Positions 55,107 through 64,000 of a stretch of 64,000 nt of DNA are shown here, one piece after another; within the stretch, counting starts at the first letter, position 1, and every line of letters starts with the position of its first letter. A program made the position numbers and the translations under genes. Below the pieces are notes generated by a model. That model saw only the letters and a program-made list of their open reading frames with translations, was not told the DNA's origin and ran no database searches. The DNA comes from Thermothelomyces thermophilus ATCC 42464 (taxonomy: Eukaryota; Ascomycota; Sordariomycetes; Sordariales; Chaetomiaceae), in contig NC_016474.1 of NCBI RefSeq assembly GCF_000226095.1, positions 558,001 through 622,000 of the forward strand, written 5' to 3'.

Positions 55107-56402
55107 ATGGCACCGTCGGCTATCATTGAGTCCATTGTGGACACAGCTGAACCCAGGAAGGATAACATCGAGCTCCCGGAGCCGGCTCGTCAACGGCTTA
55201 CAAGGGCCGGGATCGACCTATCCAACGGTTATCCATACCGGCCGGCTCTGCCTCTGTACTTGCAGGACGTGTACAAGATCAGAAATGAGGAGCGTCCGTA
55301 CGAGGACGCAGGAGCGAGAGCCGACAAGTCTAAGAAGCACTTGTTCGCGGCCGCGACCAAGGTCACGGACTTGACCACCCACATTGGGACGGAAATCGAG
55401 GGCGTGCAGCTTAAGGACCTCACCCCCGAGCAACGAGACGAGTTAGCACTGCTGATTGCCGAGAGGAGTGTCGTCTTCCTCCGGAACCAGGACCTCACCC
55501 CCCAGCAACAGAAAGAGCTCGGCGAGTATTATGGGCAGGTCGAGGTGCATGTAAGTGATGACACCCGGATGGCTGCTCTCGCCCGCGCTCGCTCTCTCTG
55601 ACGCGCTATCCAGCCTCAAACGCCCCAGGTCCCCGGAGTCCCCGGTGTGACCGTGATCTGGCCAGCCCTCTTCGCGCAGGAGAGGCCGGCCAACTTCCGC
55701 AACCCAGGCGGCGCATCGTCGTGGCATACCGATCTGGTACACGAACGACAGCCCGCCGGAATCACCCACCTCCACAATGACACGGTACCGCCTGTCGGCG
55801 GCGACACGCTGTGGGCGTCGGGGTATGCCGCTTACGAGAAGCTCTCGCCCGAATTCCGCAAGTTCATCGATGGGAAGAAGGCCGTCTACCGCTCCGCCCA
55901 CCAGTACCTGGATCGCGAGAACCCGACGGCTGGGCCAAAATATATTGAGCGCATTCACCCGCTCGTCCGTGTCCACCCGGCAACCGGTTGGAAGGCCCTC
56001 TGGGTCAACCGGTCCATGACGGTCCGGATCGTCGGGCTGGACAAAGCCGAGAGCGACCTGATCCTGAACTACCTATACGACGTCTATGAGAAGAACGTCG
56101 ACATACAAGTGCGATTCAAGTGGACCCCCGGGACGAGCGCACTGTGGGATAACAGGTGGGTGTGTCAGTGCCAACGTTTCAAAGGATGTGGACGCTGACC
56201 GTGCATGGGCTCTACACTTACACTTAGAATCACCATTCACAACGCAAGCTGGGATTATGGTGGAAAACATCCTCGCCATGGCACTCGTGTAACCTCTCTT
56301 GCCGAGGTCCCATATTTTGATCCCAACGCCCCGACACGTCGTGAAGCTTTGGGCTTGCTAGATGAAAGTGAGAAGGAGGCCCTGGAATCGAGTAAGTACT
56401 AG
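55107..56402 (+). CDS. TauD/TfdA-family 2-oxoglutarate dioxygenase (Jlp1-like)
   Basis: Three exons, 55107-55550, 55614-56155 and 56228-56402, give 386 residues. Introns of 63 and 72 nt have normal borders (GTAAGT...CCAG; GTGGGT...TTAG). The fold is a Fe(II)/2-oxoglutarate jelly roll: AERSVVFLRNQDL, then SSWHTDL with iron ligands His186 and Asp188, VGGDTLWASGYAAYEKLSP, LWVNRSMTVRI, and after intron 2 ITIHNASWDY with the distal iron ligand His333, then RHGTRVTSL with the 2-oxoglutarate-binding Arg. This is the layout of yeast Jlp1 and fungal taurine/sulfonate dioxygenases, which release sulfite from sulfonates as a sulfur source. The exact substrate cannot be read from sequence. The divergent FMO neighbour supports a role in organosulfur use. 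Confidence 0.92.
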
Positions 56403-58732
56403 GCGACATTCTGCTTCACGGACGCCGTCGAGGGACGGAGGCCAAACGGTTGCTCGTTGTCTCGATCTTAGCGACTGCTTCTCGTGATTTCCTGGGTATC
56501 GCTTCCTATTCGATGCTCGGAACCAAGAAGCTTCGAGTACACGCGAATACCGGTTCGATGACCTGGTAATGAAATTGAGCAAAGTATGAATGACAACGAA
56601 GCATACGGGACGCCCAACATCGGCTTATAGCTACGAAGTTCTCTTTGCTTCGTCATGTGTTCTCCCGAGTTCTTGCCCGCATTTCTTCACTGTCTCTCTG
56701 CTCGACTCCCGTCTCCAAATCTTCCGCGCACCTCTAATTGAGTTATCAGTCCTGTATCTTAGGGGACTTCCTGTCACGAGCTCTGAGTTCCCATTGATTG
56801 CGATGATCCTCAGCAACAGTCATCACTGGGAACTCGTCTACGTATTCTAGCTGTAGTATAGAGCTGCTGCTCGGCACTGAACATGGTCCCAGCATCACAC
56901 CATTTTGTTCAGAGTGCCAACACGATCTCTCCGTTTTATCCAGCATCACGCCCAGGGCCTGGCAGGAGAACGTCGTAAACCAGAATGTTTTCGTCGGGCT
57001 ACGTGACATCCACAATCGGTTAAGGATACATGATTAGACAATGATTATAAGTCGGACTAGTCGAGCATGATGTTGCAAAGTGAATGTCCTCTTCACTGCA
57101 GGTTCCTGGTTGCCGGGGGAAACCAAGAGTTATGTGGGCAGGACTAAACTCTGTCAGAAACGCCTTCTTCTTGAACAAGACAACGGGCTTTCTCAGCCGA
57201 GTCTCTAAAGTCGCACACAATGGATAACTAAGAGCTCAGCAATCATGTCTCCAAGCCATAGCCGAGACGTAATACCCCATTTCGGCTCCGACGTCGACAA
57301 CTGGGGATCCAGCAGGCAGCGTCTCCCACGCGTCCGCGATAGCAGAGACCCGGCTGTGTCAGCTTCAACTTCCGCCTGCAAAGGAATCCACAACGAGGCC
57401 AAACCTGGCTATGTGGTCCAGGTTTCTTTCCTTACGGCCAGTGAATGTGTCTCCAAACACCAGAGCAAAGGTCGTGTCCCAGGCTTAATGGCCTCTTCTG
57501 GTCCACCAAGAAAAAAGCAAAAAACCTAGGTACCAATAGCTTTTACAAGCTTGACCGTAGCGAGTAATGATCGCTTCGGTGTATCGGAATCAGACACATG
57601 ACCCCATCTTCTCGTCCGGTCGCCAGCATCCTCAAACCATATATGTGGGACAGCTTTACGGAGGGGTTCAGGAAACATTGGTGGTTTGCCGCTGCCATCC
57701 GTAAGTCACTGTGTCAGTTTCCCCTCGTTCGCTAAGGTCCTGTCTTGGCTGAGAGCTCGGCCGTAATCACGTAGTGATCTCTCCGCTGATTGAGGCATTC
57801 CGTGGCAATCGCTGGACGTCAATCAAGGCAGGAAGAGTTAGAGACCGCTGGCTCGGAGATGTTTAGCTATTTCCGACGTGATATGGGATATTTCATCCAC
57901 AAGTTTGGGATCGGTGTGGTAATAGTCAGCGTCATCTCGAGGTGCCTTTTTTCCCCTTACATTCCTGGACAATAAGGTTATAATTATCTCTGGCTTGTCG
58001 TTGGGTTCTCTACTTGGTAAGTAATAGTCTCAAAAGTCGCCGTTTGCAATGAGCTTGGAAAGTCGAGCACTTGGCATGACCGGGGGAAAATGCTCAGCTA
58101 CCCCAGGTACCTTCAGTACCTACATAAGGTAGTAGGTAGTAACCATGGCACCAGTGCTTACGACGTGAAGGAGGTAACTGCCACCCAGAACCCGTCGCTG
58201 GGCTACAGATTCTTAAACAGTTGGCTCCAGCCCCTGGTTTGGCACTCCCGAAACGCTCCATCCACCCCGCTCAGGACATCCGGCCAGAGTTACTTGAAGG
58301 CGCTGCAGCCCTGGTCGACTTCCTCCCGTGACCAGTCGCCGGAGCTCAGTATGGTAATTACGGGTAGCGACGGGTGTGCACATTCACGGAAGAAAAGGTT
58401 ATCACGCGAGCAACGTAGCGATGCTTGTCAGTCGGGTACTGCGAGGATTAATTCAACGATCTCTCTACTATCTGGTCGAAAACGCCGCTGACACGTATGA
58501 GTGCAGTCTACCTAAGACCCTTGCCAGGGCTCTCTGTTGGATCCTTGAGAGCGACACAGTACGAGTCGTGCCGCCAAATCTCCACCCGAGTGAAAAAGTG
58601 CCGCCGGCAAGTATCTGTTAAGGTACCTAGTCTCTCGTCTCAGATAATAGAACTGAATGTTCCGCATATGCCTGTTTCCGCATAAATCCCGGAACGAATC
58701 TGAAGGCCGTTGCTCTTCCATTAGCATGGCCT
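56403..58732. other. Intergenic region, 2.3 kb
   Basis: Open frames up to 133 codons (for example 58090-58491) resemble nothing known and lack splice or context support. The motifs cctaggtacc (57525-57534) and aaggtacctag (58620-58630) occur. A cluster of aggtac/gtagg repeats lies at 58104-58140. Confidence 0.5.
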
Positions 58733-61700
58733 TCAAAGCTCTTTGGAAGCTGCACCGTCACCATCCGTGTTCAGGTCGTCCTCGTCTTCGCCCCGGTGCG
58801 TTCCTGTAGACGAAGCTACGTACTCCTCATCCGACCCGCTGGATGTAGTATTATCCGTATCGAATTCTCTCTCGTCCTCTTCATCGTCGCTGTCACCGTC
58901 ATCCGAGCAGCTCTCGACCTCAGTCTCGGTTTCGGTCTCGCCGTCCGATTTGCTGCCCTTTTCATCAGAAATGCTTTCCATACGGTCCAGGTTGAGCACG
59001 CCTTCGTCATAGGACCCGTCTCCGAAGAGGTCGTCGTAAGTATCTTGGTCTCCAGCGTGGTTGGTTCTCTCTCCTACGGCTGTTCTGATGGCTTCCCTCT
59101 TCGAAGCCTGGATCGTCATGACGGTCTCGTCCATCGACCCCTTGACAACGAGCTTTGCCGTGTGCACCTCCTTGGTCTGACCAATGCGATGAATGCGTGC
59201 AAAGGCCTGGCGCTCCCAGCCCTCGTGCCACCAGTGATCGAATACAATCGCCCTGTTGGCGACGGTCAGGTTCAGGCCGTGGGCACCGCAGCTGACGGAT
59301 ATCAGCTAGTCTCGGTTAGCAAAAGCTCGTCTCCAGAGTGGCGAAGAAGCCCCGTTAACGGGCCGACCTGGGAGCAGACTGACCATGACCTTGATATCGG
59401 CAATCTGCTCAAAGGCCCTGATGCACCTCTCCTGGTCGTCCGGCTCCATTTCTCCCCAAAGGTAAACAAACCTGAACCCGTTCTGGAAGAGCATTCTGCC
59501 AAGGAACGAGAGCATCGGAATCCACTGGACAAACACTGCTGATTTTATCAGCTTCAGGTTTGTGTTGGCACACGGACGACGGCGACTTACCTATGATCTT
59601 GTCGTCCGGGGCCTCTTCTTGCCTAGGGAGGTAGTCAAGTTGCGTTAGCCCGGCACCTTCGACACACGGTTTGCGTGGGGGGAAAGCCCCGTGAGGGCGG
59701 CATGGTCAAGACAACCCACCACTTAGCAATCAAATCCATCGTCGCGCGTGTCTTTGCGCTATGAGGGATGGGGTCCCAGGGCCTCGTGTCGCATTCCTTT
59801 AGAAAAGCGCCGGCATTGGTCCGTATTTGCTCGATCTCGTTATTCCTCTTGCTCTTAGCCCGCTGGGAGCTTCTCTTTGTGCCGCTCTTTGACTTGTTCC
59901 TCCGCTTACCGCCTTTGTTCGTCTTCTTCCCCCGAACCAGCCGTGGCTGCAACCCGAACTCATCGTCGCCGGGCTTGCGAACTCGTTTCATACGCTTGTC
60001 ATCCTGGGGCATGGCGGTGCTTGCGTATCTCTTAGTCAGCTCCCTGAACTGGTCGGGATTATGACGATAGCACTCAGCCCCGGCTTCCCTGGCAGAACCC
60101 AGATTCTCACCACAGCCGGGACAACGAGGAGCGAACCCCTTCTCCTTCGACACCTTTCTGAGGCACTCTCGGCAGAAGGCATGCCCGCACTTTAAGGAGT
60201 CAATAACATCGCCCAACGGTGAAGTCTTCCTGTAGAGGGGTTGGTCCTCGGAGGGAGATCATACCTCTGCAATCAGTGGTGAGACCAGCGCATTACGGCA
60301 TGCTCTGCAGAAGTATTGGACTTTGGGGGTAATCGGTAGCCCCGTGCCAACCTGCGGGTCGGTGTTGTCTTGATCGTTGGGTTGACGTGGCTGCCGAGAC
60401 AGATAGGTCGGCTCGACCAATGCCGGATGTGATGGAAAGTATCTCAGGTAGTTGAACAGTCTTCGGAGCTCGCCCGAGGGGACAGCCAATGACCTATCTG
60501 CACCTTTCCGGGTCTCGGAATGCTCTCGGAGCTGCTGTAGTCTGTCCTTGGTCGGTTGATGCATGCTGGCCTCGAGCGGGGAGAATTCGACCGTTATGAG
60601 CTCGGTTGGGCGGCTTTTGGGAATCTGCAGGATGGGGCGACCCATGAGCTCGTCCCCGACACCGCTATCCGTTGTTCTGGTTAGTTTGGGCACCTCTTGC
60701 TGTTTTCCTATTCTGGCTACGGTGTATAACCTCTCCAGATACTTACCGCATTAAGGTGAGCCCCTGAAATGTTGCCCTCAGCCTCTCCTGTTTTTCCCCC
60801 TAGAGCAATTATCTCGCGTCAGCCGTGTCTGAATGTAACAGGCGGAACACTTACGTCGACACCATCCCCCATCAAATCCTGGTAATCGCCAAACTTGCTG
60901 AACTTGGACGTGATGAAGTCAAGGTATGTGAAGAACTCTAAGAACTTCTACGTTAGTGAGAGTCGGGAAAAGTAAAATGTTACCGCAAGCCTCCGCGAGC
61001 CTTGGCGGCGATGACGAAGGAAAGGATCATATCACTTGCCCTCTGGCTTGTTGGTTATGGGAGTTCCAGTGAGGACCCAGCCGTGCTTCTTGGAAAGCAG
61101 CCTACATGCTCTGGATGCTGTCAAAGGGGGTCAATACAAGTTTTACAGGCCAGGGAAGTATGTGCTTACTCTCGCTACTCCTGTTGTTTATTGCATGACC
61201 CTCGTCGAGGACGACACGGTGCCAGTCAGTCTGGAACAACCTACCGCCCTCCTCGCGCAGTAGCGTCTTCCACCCAGGGTCACCCTTTTGCCTCATCTCT
61301 TCAATTTGCAGTAGCGTTCGTTCTGGGGGTAGCTGACGATGAAGCTGGCTGTAGTTGGTTAATCTGCAGGCATAGTTAGTTTAGCTGAACTCCAAGATCC
61401 CAGGCCAAAGGAGTCCTAAGGCTGGCCATGGGCTATACTTGCATGATGGTTGCACCCTCCCATTGTGAGCCGAGAATTCTCTGACCAGCGCCGTGTATCA
61501 GCACACGTTTCATCCTATCGTTCGAGCAGTGTTTTACTATCCCGTCGAACCACTGCGCGATGAGTCTTTTGGGGACGATGATGAGTGTCTTCGAAGCTTT
61601 GGCATTCTTTCCCGGTATGTTCTGGGACATGCATGCGAGAATCTGAACAGTTTTCCCAAGCCCCATCTCATCGGCGAGAATGCCGCCGTTGGGAGCAGCC

Positions 61701-62386
61701 GGATGTAGCTCCCGGCTCAGCATCCAGCTAACCCCGATTACCTGGTGATGGTAGAGCGAGGTACCGAAACCATGCAGCTCCCACTTGCCGTCGACAAATC
61801 TGCAATTACCGTGACCGAAAGACACAACTGCCTCGTGAAGTTCCTGGAGATCTCTCAGAACCAGTGGGTCGTTGAGGTCGACGTTCGCCTTCACAGGCTG
61901 CATTTGCTCAGCCTTGTCCAAACGGGCAAGGATGGTCACCGGCGCTAGAACATCGTGTTCAACGCCCGCCGTAGCTGGCTCATATTCATCGTCGGGGTCA
62001 GCAGTCGCGGGCGGATCTGAGCTTTGGGATTGGAATTGTAGAGGTGCACTGGAACCCGCGCCCTGCCGTCTTTTGGTTCGGCCCTGGTCGTTGGCACCGC
62101 CATAGTCCTTACGCTTCTTTGCTCTAGACCTGCGCTGCCTCTGGTTGGCATACACCAGCTTCCAGTACTTCTTGGCGTTCTTGATGCCTTCGCCCGTGAT
62201 CTTCCAGTCGTCTGGCTGCGTAGTCGTTCGTGGAGAGGCTGGAGGTGAATGGAGCGAAGGAATCGCACTCAAAATCGGGCTTGGGTATGCCGGAGCTTCA
62301 CTTGCGTCTTTGGCCGGGTTATCTTCGTTCGCTTCTATGGATTTAGCAGGTGTGCCGTTTCTCGGATCCCCTGGCGGGTATTCCAT
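58733..62386 (-). CDS. SNF2-family helicase with a RING finger (Rad5/Rad16-like)
   Basis: Ten exons, proposed as 62386-61443, 61363-61170, 61117-61040, 60937-60855, 60787-60747, 60676-60286, 60225-59720, 59622-59591, 59535-59384 and 59305-58733, sum to 2,994 nt (997 residues) in one frame. SNF2 ATPase motifs run in order: ADEMGLGKT (Walker A, about 238-246), VLTNYSQL-like motif, VVLDEGH (about 366-371) and WVLTGTP (about 393-399). They are followed by CRAC...CGHAFCREC...CPGCG (RING, about 571-620) between the two helicase lobes. The C-terminal lobe has IVFVQWIPML, SCGAHGLNL and ARIHRIGQT. An RING inserted between the lobes is the Rad5/Rad16/Uls1/HLTF layout, which couples DNA translocation to ubiquitin ligase activity in repair or chromatin work. 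Two introns (61364-61442 and 60938-61039) use GC donors (GCAAGT). The C-terminus is strongly acidic. The intron at 60226-60285 is the least certain. Confidence 0.88.
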
Positions 62387-64000
62387 CTTAACTGCTGCGG
62401 CAAATGGAAGCCAAGGGCGTTCAGTCAAGCAGACTGCCTCCAGAATGTCAATAGCAGGCAACAAAGGATGAAATGCTGTGTTCGTCGGACCCCGTAAAAC
62501 CGAGGAAACGTCGAGAGGGAAAGCGAGTAAGCGAGTAATAGGCCAGAGAGGTTGACCGGTCAAAAAAGTTGACCAGCTTTGCGAGAAATCTAGGTTGCGG
62601 TATCCTCAAGTGGCGCTTGTGGATGACTAGTTGCTGTTTATCGGTAAGGGAAAGCGTTTTGGAACTCGGTCTCCCTAAAACGATGCGGATGAGTGATTCC
62701 CAGGAGAAGGAGAGGTCAGGAAAGCGGTAACTGTGCTTTTATATGATGAGATGTGCAGTGTTCGGCCGGGGGGGAGGAGTAGGCCAGTGGAAAGGGCACT
62801 CGAAGTGAAGGTCCGGGCTCCCGAGGAACGAGCATCAGTAGGTCAGTGGGCAGTTTGACAACGGCACCCAATGCCTCTTGACAAAGAGCAACGTTGTGAC
62901 GGGTTAGCGGGACCTATCGGAACCGGATGCCGCTCGGATGTCTTGCACAGTCTCGATAAATATGATGGCCTTGTATCCGGGCCTGTTTCGAGAAGAGGTA
63001 AGAGAAGGAAAGTTGGAAGGGTAGGTATGTGCCGAGAATTGAGCAGAAATGAAGAAATAAGAGATCCTCGTGAAGCCAGAAATGTCAGAAATACCCGAGG
63101 AATGTTTCGGTGTCAAGACCAAGGATTGGCAGGTTTCATGGAGTTGCAGGTCCTCGGGCTTTACAGGTGCTTAACCACCCGGTTCAGGATTATCAAGCAA
63201 CAAATCTGCATTGGATTTGCTGGAGACCTGTTGAGGAAAATCATGCCGAGGGTCAAACGAAGAGAAACGTGTGTGTGGACGTGGGGAGAAAGAAAAGGCA
63301 TTCGAATGGCGCCAGAATATAAGGTGCAATTGCTTAGCCAGCGATTGCGGCGTCGCTTTTGCGGTTCACAGACGGGCAAGTTTGCGCCTAGATACGAGTG
63401 AAGAACGACAGCAGTAACAAGGTCTCAGAACCTTTGGAAACAGCATTGCTGCGTAGACCCGAGACAACTCGGATACCTGTCCTCGACCTGCCGAAGATTT
63501 GTTGAACGCCGCTGGGCTACCAACAAGCCTAGAAATGCCCAAGACCAAAATATCTCAACCATGGTCACGCCCTCCAAGCATGGTAAGTCAACATCACTTC
63601 AGGTCTGGCATCTCCTACCCAATTACAAGGCAAAGTCCCGTTCCTTTCCTCCCTTCTCCCCGGGCATAAACCCATGGGCACCCTACAACGGGAACTGCGA
63701 TGCATGCTTCTCTCGTAGGTGCTTGTTTAGAAGGCATCTTCAAGCAAATGGGGAAGACGCTAGGGAAGGATAGGACGATGCTTCTGCGCTGAGGTATTAT
63801 TGTAGTTATCAGCGAACGCAGACTTGGTATCAGCTAGCGTCATCATATTCGGTAGATGAGTGGGCACCCCTTTCTCGGTTCACTTTGTGCATGCGGGTAT
63901 GTTGTGCTTGTACTTCGGCGGCTATGCTCATTTGTCTTCCATAAAGCTTGTGCTTGCACGCAGAATCGGTGTCCTGACAGTCTGTGTGGCTCCGCGAACT
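62387..64000. other. Right-end region without a convincing gene
   Basis: Contains the promoter and 5' UTR of the SNF2 gene. A plus-strand frame at 62871-63401 (176 codons, many Arg/Lys) resembles no family. At 63561 an ATG in a CACC-like context is followed after 22 bases by GTAAGT, and an AG acceptor near 63717 leads into a short frame. This could be the start of a small spliced gene or a transcript running out of the window, but evidence is thin. Confidence 0.4.

Noticed and set aside
62871-63401. A 176-codon plus-strand frame rich in Arg and Lys
   Set aside because: No family resemblance, and the composition fits a chance frame in GC-rich intergenic DNA. No splice or promoter support.

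Overview
The window is nuclear DNA of a filamentous ascomycete, most likely a Sordariomycete and perhaps close to the Sordariales. Genes are GC-rich and carry short introns (about 50-180 nt) with CTAAC-like branch points. The gene set is fungal: an ERMES subunit (Mdm10), scytalone dehydratase of melanin synthesis, WSC, Egh16-like, GH17 and GH25 secreted proteins. A block of repeats shows the transition-only decay expected from repeat-induced point mutation (RIP). The species cannot be named from sequence alone.

Layout. Positions 1-2935 hold a secreted two-WSC-domain protein and the 3' remnant of a DUF4246 gene. Positions 2936-25864 are one AT-rich block: three long-dead Ty3-type LTR retrotransposons (chromoviruses, each with an integrase and a chromodomain remnant) nested one inside the next. 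Each level is defined by an LTR pair of identical length (219, 360 and 457 bp) and a 5-bp target duplication. No host gene was seen in this block. Positions 25870-34310 hold an Egh16/GAS-type secreted protein, a small unknown protein, a Zrt1-like ZIP zinc transporter, an intron-bearing tRNA-Asp and a GH25 muramidase. Positions 34311-38515 are gene-poor. Positions 38516-46516 hold a secreted PI-PLC-like phosphodiesterase, a GPI-anchored GH17 glucanase and a second ZIP transporter. Positions 47769-52097 hold mdm10, scytalone dehydratase and a DUF2293 protein, all on the minus strand. Positions 52668-56402 hold a divergent pair, a flavin monooxygenase and a TauD/Jlp1-type dioxygenase. Positions 58733-62386 hold a ten-exon SNF2/RING helicase. 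The last 1.6 kb has no convincing gene.

How parts work together. Several products act at the cell surface (WSC, Egh16-like, GH25, PLC-like, GH17). Two ZIP transporters of different subtypes suggest zinc uptake at two affinities or two membranes. The FMO/TauD pair shares one promoter region and may act together in organosulfur (sulfonate) use. The most unusual observations are the clean three-level nest with LTR divergence that contradicts its insertion order, and three apparent GC-AG introns in two neighbouring housekeeping-type genes (mdm10 and the SNF2 helicase). I did not find a clearly new biological system. All exon boundaries were worked out by hand from frame, splice sites and family knowledge.
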